From Cephaloticoccus capnophilus (GTDB lineage Bacteria > Verrucomicrobiota > Verrucomicrobiia > Opitutales > Opitutaceae): a stretch of 64,000 nucleotides of DNA. A program made the position numbers and the translations under genes. This document shows, one piece after another, positions 55,179-62,523 of the stretch. A model generated the notes under the pieces. That model saw nothing but the letters and a program-made list of their open reading frames with translations, did not search any database and was not told where the DNA came from. Position 1 is the first letter of the stretch. Every line of letters begins with the position of its first letter. Where the stretch lies: the NCBI RefSeq assembly GCF_001580045.1, contig NZ_LSZP01000032.1:62001-126000 (forward strand), in the 5' to 3' direction.

Positions 55179-57239
55179 CTAGATGCCTGAGCGCGCTAGG
55201 TGTGCCTGCAAGTCTGGCTCACGGCCCATAAACTCGCGATACAGCTCCATCGGCGGCGCGGCGTTTCCACGCGATAAGATCGCTTCGCGAAACGCTCGCC
55301 CTGTTTGCCGATTAAAGAGCCCCTCGCGCTTGAAGCGCGTAAACGCATCGGCATCGAGCACCGCCGCCCACTGGTAAGAGTAATAGCCCGCGGCGTAGCC
55401 CACCGGGTCGGAAAAAATGTGCCCGAAGCGCGTCAACACCGTTGGCGCGCTCGGTTCGGTCGGCACTAGGTGCGGCGCGATAGCCGCGCGGATCGCCGTC
55501 TCGATATCCGACGCAGCGAGGTAGCGCGCGCTGTCCGTGTGCAGTAGCAAGTCAAGTTTCGCCAAGCTCACTTGCCGCATCAGAAAAGTCGCCGAGCGAA
55601 AATTCCGCGCCGCGCTCATCGCCTCAAACAGCGCATCGGGGATCCGCTCGCCGGTCTCGTAGTGCCGCGCGAACAAGTCGAGTGCCTCGCGCTCCCAACA
55701 CCAGTTTTCCATGATCTGCGAAGGCAGCTCCACAAAGTCCCACGCGACATTCACGCCGTTGAGCGACTTCACCGCGATCTCGCCCAGCAGGTGATGCAGC
55801 AAATGCCCAAACTCGTGAAAAACCGTCTCGACCTCACGATGCGTCAACAGTGCCGGACGCTCGCCCACCGGCGGCGTGAGGTTCCCGCAAATTAAGCCCA
55901 GATGAGGCGTGCGCATGTCAGCGCTACGCGCGCCCGTTCGCAAATAATTCATCCACGCGCCGCCGCGCTTCGCGTCGCGCGGATGCCAGTCCGAGTAAAA
56001 CGAGCCAAGCTGCTCCCCGCTGTCCGCGTCGAACAAATCGTAAAACCGCACCTCCGGGTGCCAGACCTCCGCAGCCCCCGCCGCGCGCTCTTTCACCACG
56101 ACGCCAAACACCCGCCGCACCAACTCAAAGAGCCCTTCGACCACCGAACCCAGCGCGAAGTAAGGCCGCAGTGCCTCCTCGTCGAACGCGTGTTTCTTTT
56201 GGCGCAACTTCTCCGCCCAGAACGCCAAGTCCCACGGCGCGAGCTTTGCGACCGGCTCACTCGTCTGGGCGGCCTTAAATTTTTCCAGTTCGCTCGTGTC
56301 CTGAGCAAACGCCGCCGCCGCCCGCGCCCCCAAATCCTCCACAAACGCCAAAGCCCGCGCCCCGCCCTGCGCCATCCTCCGCTCCAGCACGACCTCCGCA
56401 AAGTTCGGCTTGCCGAGCAAGGCCGCCTTCTCTGCGCGCAACGTTAAAATCTGGCGCACCAGCGCAGTGTTATCGTGCGGCTCGCGTGTCCCCACCGCGA
56501 CCGCCGCTTCCCAAAGCTCGCGCCGCAACGACTCGTCCTGCGCGTAAACCATCACCGGTTCTTGCGATGGCTGATGCAGCGTAAAGCGCCACCCCGTGCT
56601 CCGGCCCGCGCCCGCCGCGCTCTGCCGCGCCGCCTCTTTTGCATGCTCCGGCAAGCCAGCCAGCCGCGCCTCGTCCTCGACGATCAGCTCCCAGGCATTC
56701 GTCGCATCGAGCACGTTTTCCGAGTACTTCTGCGTCACCTGCGCTAACTCACTTTGCAACGCAGCCAAACGCGCTCGCTTCTCATCCGGCAAGTCTGCCC
56801 CAGCCTGCACAAAATCCGCCAGCGTCTCCTCCATTAAGCGCCGCTCAATCCCCTGCACTTCGCCCGCCGCCGCACTTTCATTAAACGCTTTGAGCCGCCG
56901 CCACAGCTCGGGATTAAGCGGAATACTCGAGTAAAATGCGCTGACCTGCGGCAGCATCGCATTGTGCGCCTGGCGCAGAGCCGGACTATCCGCGACCGAC
57001 TGCCAATGCGTCACCAGCCCCCACGCCGTGCCCAGCCGCTCCGTCGCCTTTTCGAGAGCGAGAAAAGTGCTCTCAAACGAGAGCCCTTCGAGCGGCTGTG
57101 TAGCGATTTTCTCAATCTCCCCCCGCGCCTCAACAAGTGCCTCCACAATCGCAGGCTCGACACACTCGGGCCGACACCGCTGCCAACGCACTTCAAACAC
57201 AGAATCAAGAAACGGATTGGGAGAAGAAAGAGCCTGCAT
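55179..57239 (-). CDS. prlC: M3-family oligopeptidase (oligopeptidase A type)
   Basis: 686 residues. Zinc site HEFGH at about 474-478 in REVETVFHEFGHLLHHLLGE, with the third ligand Glu in ELPSQIMENWCWEREALDLF. Other M3 marks are GGAWMNYLRTGAR, GNLTPPVGERPALLTH and AGYYSYQWAAVLDADAF near the C-terminus. Cleaves peptides of a few to about 20 residues in the cytoplasm, including signal peptides. ATG 57239 is chosen over GTG 57269 because the upstream sequence is a repeat flank shared with copy 7. Followed within 18 bases by copy 7. Confidence 0.94.
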   Translation of the reverse strand: MQALSSPNPFLDSVFEVRWQRCRPECVEPAIVEALVEARGEIEKIATQPLEGLSFESTFLALEKATERLGTAWGLVTHWQSVADSPALRQAHNAMLPQVSAFYSSIPLNPELWRRLKAFNESAAAGEVQGIERRLMEETLADFVQAGADLPDEKRARLAALQSELAQVTQKYSENVLDATNAWELIVEDEARLAGLPEHAKEAARQSAAGAGRSTGWRFTLHQPSQEPVMVYAQDESLRRELWEAAVAVGTREPHDNTALVRQILTLRAEKAALLGKPNFAEVVLERRMAQGGARALAFVEDLGARAAAAFAQDTSELEKFKAAQTSEPVAKLAPWDLAFWAEKLRQKKHAFDEEALRPYFALGSVVEGLFELVRRVFGVVVKERAAGAAEVWHPEVRFYDLFDADSGEQLGSFYSDWHPRDAKRGGAWMNYLRTGARSADMRTPHLGLICGNLTPPVGERPALLTHREVETVFHEFGHLLHHLLGEIAVKSLNGVNVAWDFVELPSQIMENWCWEREALDLFARHYETGERIPDALFEAMSAARNFRSATFLMRQVSLAKLDLLLHTDSARYLAASDIETAIRAAIAPHLVPTEPSAPTVLTRFGHIFSDPVGYAAGYYSYQWAAVLDADAFTRFKREGLFNRQTGRAFREAILSRGNAAPPMELYREFMGREPDLQAHLARSGI

Positions 57240-57301
57240 GCGCGCGGAGAAAGCCGCGTCCCCACTCACTCGTCAACGCACGACACGACCACAGCCCACT
57301 G

Positions 57302-57596
57302 CCACTACGCGTGGAGCGGCAGCGTGTCGCTGCACCCGTTTACCGGACGCTTGGCTGCCGTGCATTCGCACAGCAGCCAAGCGTTCGGTAGAAAGGAGCC
57401 CAAACTTGGAGGCGGGAGTTTACTGGTGATTTTCCCCACTTCGCCCAAACGGGTTATCACTCTACTTTCCCTTCCCTGTCGCAACGCGACAGGGGGAATG
57501 CTTTCAAATTTGGGATTTCGCTTTCGCGCGAGAGCGCGTTGCGAAATCCCAAATTAAATGGAAGCGGTCACTGACCGCCGCACCACGCGTAGTGGG
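57302..57596 (+). repeat. Composite palindromic element, copy 8 (full)
   Basis: Same orientation and order as copy 1: hairpin A (GCAGCG-TGT-CGCTGC), hairpin B (with one mismatch, ACCGGACG / CGTTCGGT), core, hairpin E, hairpin D of the ATTTC type, and hairpin A' (GCGGTCA / TGACCGC). An extra TCCCACGCGCAGTGGGA follows (57612-57628). The left flank matches copy 7 (57267-57299), and the inverted GGGCCTGTTCCC motif lies at the right (57645-57668). The slam stop is 69 bases away. Confidence 0.9.
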
Positions 57597-57664
57597 AAAA
57601 AGTCCCACGCGCAGTGGGAAAAAAGCGCAGCAGCGCGGCGCGCGTTTGAAACGGGAACAGGCCC

Positions 57665-59161
57665 TTAGAAGACCACATCGGCCACCTCCACCATCCACCC
57701 GCCACTCTGTCGGCTATACAAGGCCGGGATATTGCTCCGAATATCACTGAACCGGTACACCAGTTTCGGCGTGATTTTCATGACCCTGAGCTTTCTGTGC
57801 CATATTCCGACGCTCCCGATCAGCTCCTTATCCCGTCGCGTCATGCCAAAGAGCGGATGCATCGCATCGAAATTTCTTTCGCCCACATGCAGGCTGACCT
57901 GTGTGCTCCAGCCTCCCTTTGTCCGGTAGCTGCCGCCCAGGCGCAGCGCGAGTGTCTTTGACGACTCAGCTTTTTCATTGAGGACATCTTGCTGGTAAGA
58001 CCCGCCAGCCGAGATTGCCGTGCCCGGCTTCAGTTGATGGACCCACATTAGCCCTGCTCGGTAACTGTCCCCCTCATAGCGGTTCAGCGCTGGCGAGTCA
58101 TAGCGCTTGTGCGTGTACTCCGCATGCGGAATCAGGTAATGCTTGGGCAGAATCTGCCTGCCCCATTCGGCCTGAGCGCCCACGCGGCTGCCGTACTGCG
58201 AACCACCCAACCAGTTTTTCTCATAGACCGGCCCCGCCCTGAACCACTGGTTATGGGTTTGGTAGTGGTAAGCCGGATTCAAGCGCAAGGTGCTCTCGCT
58301 ATAGTCCTGCTGGTCCCAGTAATGGATGCCGCTATAGCGAAGCCCCGCCGACAGCCCATGATTGCCCGCCAGCGGCAGCATCTTGCGTACGCCCAAGCCG
58401 TACATGAAGCCATGCCCGGTCTTGGGCAGGCTCTCCGGGTTCTTGACGAACTCCAGCCCCGCAAACTCGATCGTGCGTTCGGCCGATGCCTGGTTCACGT
58501 TGTCGTTGCGGGTAAAGTTCCCGCTGACCGTGAATTCGACCGCATAAAGCTTCTGTAGCTGCGCCAGCTGGTTCTGCGCCAACTGTTTGATCGGCGGCGG
58601 CGTTTGAGCGTGCTGCACCAACTGCGCCAGCGTCTTGATCGCATCGCCATAGCGCTTATCCTCGACCTGCATCATCGCCAGATCCAGGCGCACATAGGTC
58701 AGCTCAGGTTTCAGATCCAGCAGCGCCTGAAACGCGCCGGTCGCCAGAGGGTAGTTCTTCTGCTGCCGGTACAGTGCTCCTTTGGCATACAACACCAGAT
58801 GAGGATCGGCCTCTTGGTGGGCCTCATAGTCAGCCAGCATGGCCGGCAGCAGCGCCCATTGTCGCTGTTTGATCAATTGTTCGATTACCTGTGCCATCAG
58901 GCGCGGGTGATCGCGCAGTTCTTGGCCGGAAAGCTGACGCAGCGCGTTATCCTGCACGGCCTCTTCAACCTCCGGATCGGTCTCTACAGGCGCTGTATTC
59001 GTCACCGGGGCGGGCACCGCCAGCGGTGCCGATTGCTCGAAGCGATGAGTATCTGCCTGTGCGAATAAGGTCACCCCGCAGCCCCACAGAAACAGCCCTG
59101 CGCTCCCCAGACGGATTTGCCAGTGTCGTCGCACGGTGGGGGCTCTCAAAATAAAAGACAA
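57665..59161 (-). CDS. Surface lipoprotein assembly modifier (Slam, DUF560)
   Basis: 498 residues. Outer-membrane protein that exports surface-exposed lipoproteins in Neisseria, Moraxella and related bacteria. Signal peptide region at the N-terminus (LFLWGCGVTLFAQA), then a TPR-like N-terminal domain (about 70-205, YAKGALYRQQKNYPLATGAFQALLDLKPELTYVRLDLAMMQVE), then a membrane barrel of about 14 strands with aromatic-rich hairpins, ending SRQSGGWMVEVADVVF. Lies 62 bases after its likely substrate gene. Its base composition looks lower in GC-ending codons than its neighbours, which suggests transfer, not measured. Confidence 0.88.
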   Translation of the reverse strand: MSFILRAPTVRRHWQIRLGSAGLFLWGCGVTLFAQADTHRFEQSAPLAVPAPVTNTAPVETDPEVEEAVQDNALRQLSGQELRDHPRLMAQVIEQLIKQRQWALLPAMLADYEAHQEADPHLVLYAKGALYRQQKNYPLATGAFQALLDLKPELTYVRLDLAMMQVEDKRYGDAIKTLAQLVQHAQTPPPIKQLAQNQLAQLQKLYAVEFTVSGNFTRNDNVNQASAERTIEFAGLEFVKNPESLPKTGHGFMYGLGVRKMLPLAGNHGLSAGLRYSGIHYWDQQDYSESTLRLNPAYHYQTHNQWFRAGPVYEKNWLGGSQYGSRVGAQAEWGRQILPKHYLIPHAEYTHKRYDSPALNRYEGDSYRAGLMWVHQLKPGTAISAGGSYQQDVLNEKAESSKTLALRLGGSYRTKGGWSTQVSLHVGERNFDAMHPLFGMTRRDKELIGSVGIWHRKLRVMKITPKLVYRFSDIRSNIPALYSRQSGGWMVEVADVVF

Positions 59162-59223
59162 AAAAGTACTGCTGGATCAAAGCTCTGACCCAGCAGTACG
59201 GAGAAGGACGAAGAATGGGTTAA

Positions 59224-60132
59224 TCAGCGCTTGCCACCAAAGCCGATTTCACTCGCGCCTTCGAGGGCGGGATCGTTTGTCCAAACGGCGCCGGCGACTT
59301 CTTCCGCGTTGGGACCGTAGAAGCCAAGCGTATAGTCGACGTCGGCATTCGGTGCAACCGCGACCGTCGCCTTGCCGTTAATCCTGTTGCCCATGACTTG
59401 GGCCGCCTCCAGATCGACCTTGCCCGACTGGGCCAAGCCCACGATTGATCCGAAACCCCAGCCAGTCGCAAAGTTCATAATATAGCTCAGAATGCCTTCC
59501 TGCGTGCCATTGAAGGCGGTTCCCTCTTAGGTAGCGGTGATAGTTAGGGCATCGATCACTGCGCTGGTCGTCTCCAGCCCCCTCACATCTTCCACCTCAT
59601 GCACGTTGAGGTCGTCCGCATCCATGAGAGTCCCGGAGTCCTGCGTGTAGACGGTGCCAATCACCATCGAATACGGCTGTTCATAGATGCGCAGATTGCC
59701 GGTGACCGTCCCGCTGCTCTGGTTATTCGAACCCGGCTCCGGGCCATAATCGACTTCGAGAAGCAGAGTGTTCAAGCCATTCTGAAGCCCTGAGAAGCTG
59801 TATGGGGCATCCGGCACCGTTTGGCCGCTGACTCTGAGCGCCTTGAGCTCTGTGCCAGGGACAGCAGCAAATTCCGCTCCCATGGCACCTAGCGGATCCG
59901 GTATGGTCTTGGCGGCCGCGATCTCCTCAGCAAGCGTGGGCGGTGGCGTTTCACCGCCGGGAGGTGGCGTTTCACCGCCGGGAGGTGGCGTTTCACCGCC
60001 GGGAGGTGGCGTTTCACCGCCGAGAGGTGGTGGAGGCTGGCCATTGCCACCGCCGCTATTGCTGCTGCTGCAACCGGCGAGGATGAGAGAAAGCGAGAAG
60101 AGGGCCGCGAGGGCCAAAGAGGTCTTTTTCAT
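59224..60132 (-). pseudogene. Slam-dependent surface lipoprotein interrupted by one in-frame stop
   Basis: N-terminal part (201 residues, 60132 to 59530): signal peptide with lipobox LILAGC (Cys21), Ser/Gly linker, four GGETPPP repeats, then a lipoprotein domain ending VIDALTITAT. A TAA at 59527-59529 stops it. The same frame continues without another stop for 100 residues (EGTAFNGTQEGILSYIMNF ... GFYGPNAEEVAGAVW ... GFGGKR), the C-terminal barrel typical of Slam-dependent lipoproteins. So one nonsense codon splits an otherwise whole gene of about 300 residues. Readthrough or sequencing error is also possible. It precedes slam in the same direction. Confidence 0.75.
59940..60025 (-). repeat. 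Tandem 18-bp repeat encoding GGETPPP-type linker
   Basis: GTGGCGTTTCACCGCCGGGA-type 18-base units, four copies with the last one slightly different, encode the (GGETPPP) linker of the surface lipoprotein. Such repeats can change copy number by slippage. Confidence 0.8.
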
Positions 60133-60170
60133 GGGATTTCAGGGTTTTGGCCTTTCCCATGAGACTCAGG

Positions 60171-60208
60171 GTTTCCCACGGGATTTGAGGTGTTTCCCAC
60201 GGGATTTT
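60171..60208. promoter_or_regulatory. Candidate paired operator upstream of the surface lipoprotein
   Basis: GTTTCCCACGGGATTT occurs twice, at 60171-60186 and 60192-60207, so centres are 21 bases (two helical turns) apart. Each contains the short inverted repeat TCCC-AC-GGGA. A third, weaker copy (TTTCCCATGAGA) is at 60153. They lie 40-75 bases before the lipoprotein start in an AT-richer leader. No known consensus was recognised. Confidence 0.45.
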
Positions 60209-60279
60209 CTAAGAAGAAAAGTTATCAGTTTGATATTAGGAAGCAAATTTTATTTTTAAATAAAACTAATGGCGCTCAG

Positions 60280-60711
60280 GGCCTGTTCCCCTTTCAAACG
60301 CGAGGCCTCTGGCTCGCGGCTCGCCACTCACGTGTGCTGCGCACGACACGACCACAGATCCCTTCCACTCCGCGTGGGGCGGCAGCGTGTCGCTGCATCC
60401 ATTCAATTTGGGATTTCTCATCGCGCTATCGCGCGAAAGCGAAATCCCAAATTTGAAAGCATTCCCCCTGTCGCGTTGCGACAGGGAGGGGAAAGTAGAG
60501 TAATAACCCGTTTGGGCGAGGTGGGAAAATCACCAGTAAGCTCCCGCCTCCAAGTTTGGGTTCCTTTCTACAGAGCCGCTTGGTTGCCGTGCGAATGCAC
60601 GGCAGCCAAGCGGCTCTGTGAATGGGTGCAGGCACAGCCTGCCGCTCCACGCGTAGTGGAAAAAAGGTGTTTCAGCGCGGCTCGCGTTTAAAACGGGAAC
60701 AGACCCTATTC
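60280..60711. mobile_element. Candidate 432-bp MITE-like element carrying composite repeat copy 9
   Basis: Left end AGGGCCTGTTCCCCTTTCAA ACGCGAGGC at 60280-60308 is matched by an inverted right end (GCTCGCGTTTAAAACGGGAA CAGACCCT) at about 60683-60710, giving about 25-bp imperfect terminal inverted repeats. Copy 9 of the composite element lies inside. No transposase is encoded. A target duplication was not seen. Confidence 0.5.
60365..60659 (-). repeat. Composite palindromic element, copy 9 (full, inverted)
   Basis: Outer repeat CCACTCCGCGTGGGG / CTCCACGCGTAGTGG. Hairpin D of the ATTTC type, hairpin E, the core, and hairpin B of the alternative ACAGAGCCGCTTGG / CCAAGCGGCTCTGT type, as in copy 5. 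The slot order is inverted relative to copy 1. Left flank GCACGACACGACCACAG (60340-60356) is shared with copies 7 and 8. The lnt stop is 70 bases to the right. Confidence 0.9.
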
Positions 60712-60728
60712 TAACCGTCCTTAAAGCC

Positions 60729-62432
60729 CTACAAATCACTCGGCTCGGTGGGTGGGGCGCTGAGGCGTAGGAGTGCGCCAGCCGCGCTCGCGAGCACTGC
60801 GCTCATGAGCACGAACCAATCTCCGTAACGCACGTAGACACTCTGGCGGTCGGCCCAGCGCATGTCGCGTGAGACGCTAATTGTCTTTACCCCGCGATAG
60901 TAGATGGAGCCCTCGGCGTCGGCCATCATCTCGCGCACGTTTCCAAACTCATCAATCCAGCCGCTCCAGCCGCTATTGCCGACGCGCACGAGGGGTCGCC
61001 GCGTCTCAATCGCCCGCAGCACCGCGTGCGCCGCGTGCTGCACCGCCGCCCCGTCTTCGCCAAACCAGCCGTTGTTCGTGTGCACGGTGAGAATCTCCGC
61101 ACCACTGCGCACGCTCGCTCGGGCGAGTTGCGGATAGGTATCTTCGTAGCAAATCAGCGGGCCGAGCACCGCAATCCCGCGCTGCATCGGTAGAATCAAC
61201 GGATGCGGGTCGTGGCCACGCGCGAAGTCATCGCCGACCGGCACGACTTTAGAGAGCCAGCCGAGCAAGGGGCGCAGCGGCACATATTCGCCAAAAGGCA
61301 CGAGACGCCGCTTCGCGTAAAAACTCGGCGAAACACCGCCTTCAGGCGTCGCGATAAGCACGGCGTTAAACCACGCCTCGTCTGCGCGATCGGCCTCCTC
61401 GATAGCGATCGACCCGAGCACGAGTGGCACGCGAGCACGCAGCGCGAGCGTGCTCACAAAGTCGCGGGCGCGCGGCTCACCCTGCACCGCCCAAGGCGTC
61501 ACGGCTTCCGGCCACAAAATCGCGTCCGGCCACTGCCTCGCGGCCTCTAGTGTGAGGGCTTCGAGCGTTGCCGCGATTTCCGTGCCATGCGCGGGCTCCC
61601 ACTTTATCTCTTGCGGGATGTGCGGCTGCACGAGTGCGAGCCGCGCCACATCCACCCGCTGCTGCCTAAAGGTATCGCCCAGCATCAGAAACGCCGGAAA
61701 GATCAGCAGCATCAGGGCAAACATGAACTCAGGGCAGCGTTTCCTCAGCCCCTGATGCGACTGACGCAGCAGCCGATGCGCATAGGCCGCAATCCCTAGG
61801 TTAAACAGTATCAGTAAAAAGGATACACCGGCGCTGCCCGTCAGCGAGGCGACTTGGAGGACGATTGAGCGTTGCCACTGGCTGGCGGCGAGCGGCAGCC
61901 AGGGGAAACCGCCCAAGACCCAGCCGCGCGTCCACTCGATCAGCGCCCAAAGTCCCGCGAGCCCCAAGATCACCAAAATCCGCTGTAAGGGCCGCCGCGT
62001 CCACATGCGCGGCATCGCCCACCACACCGCCAAATACCAGAGCCCAATCCACGCGCCGACGAAGGGCCCGAGCAGGAGGAGTCCGACCCAGGTCACATGA
62101 TGCAACCAACCGAGGATCACACACCAGGCGACTGCTTGCGCGGCGAGGAGCGTCCCCGCGTAGAGTCGAAACGAGGGCCGCAAGTAAGCCCAAAACACGG
62201 CGGGCGCAGCAAAGGCGTAGGCAAACTCCGAGGTGTTAAATGGGGGGAAGCTCAGCACCGTGAGCACGCTCGTGACGAGAAAGACGCCGATCGCCGCGAG
62301 CCTATCCCGGTTTCGCTTTAGAAAGGAGAGCTCAGTGAACTCTGCCGTTTCTGTGGGCCGCTCGGAGGCGCTGCCTTTTTTATTTGGCGTGCTGTCGTTA
62401 CCCGCACGGCTCGGGACTTGGTCGTCGTTCAC
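60729..62432 (-). CDS. lnt: Apolipoprotein N-acyltransferase
   Basis: 567 residues. Adds the third acyl chain to lipoproteins in the inner membrane. Six or more membrane helices in the first ~250 residues (FLVTSVLTVLSFPPFNTSEFAYAFAAPAVFWAYL, GGFPWLPLAASQWQ). The nitrilase-like domain carries the triad: Glu in ILWPEAVTPW, Lys in SFYAKRRLVPFGEYVPL, Cys in LGPLICYEDTYPQLAR. A C-terminal membrane helix closes the protein. The long, charged N-terminal 40 residues precede the first helix. Follows secA in the same direction (about 90 bases). The Slam locus beside it is also lipoprotein-related. Confidence 0.95.
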   Translation of the reverse strand: MNDDQVPSRAGNDSTPNKKGSASERPTETAEFTELSFLKRNRDRLAAIGVFLVTSVLTVLSFPPFNTSEFAYAFAAPAVFWAYLRPSFRLYAGTLLAAQAVAWCVILGWLHHVTWVGLLLLGPFVGAWIGLWYLAVWWAMPRMWTRRPLQRILVILGLAGLWALIEWTRGWVLGGFPWLPLAASQWQRSIVLQVASLTGSAGVSFLLILFNLGIAAYAHRLLRQSHQGLRKRCPEFMFALMLLIFPAFLMLGDTFRQQRVDVARLALVQPHIPQEIKWEPAHGTEIAATLEALTLEAARQWPDAILWPEAVTPWAVQGEPRARDFVSTLALRARVPLVLGSIAIEEADRADEAWFNAVLIATPEGGVSPSFYAKRRLVPFGEYVPLRPLLGWLSKVVPVGDDFARGHDPHPLILPMQRGIAVLGPLICYEDTYPQLARASVRSGAEILTVHTNNGWFGEDGAAVQHAAHAVLRAIETRRPLVRVGNSGWSGWIDEFGNVREMMADAEGSIYYRGVKTISVSRDMRWADRQSVYVRYGDWFVLMSAVLASAAGALLRLSAPPTEPSDL

Positions 62433-62523
62433 GGGTGCGCAGCCCCTTTCTTTTTGCGCGTCGGTGGCACCGACGCGGCGCGTTTGGTTTCGTCGCTCAC
62501 GTTTAGAAAAGTTTCAGCCCGGC

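Noticed and set aside
55179-57269. GTG 57269 as the start of the M3 peptidase
   Set aside because: The extra ten residues are encoded by a flank shared with repeat copy 7, so ATG 57239 is the safer start.
60209-60260. Possible Fur box in the AT-rich stretch upstream of the lipoprotein
   Set aside because: No good match to the GATAATGATAATCATTATC pattern; only scattered AT-rich words.
62455-62523. GCGTCGGTG/ACCGACGC hairpin between secA and lnt as a terminator
   Set aside because: No T tract follows the stem on either strand, so it is unlikely to end transcription; the genes probably stay linked.
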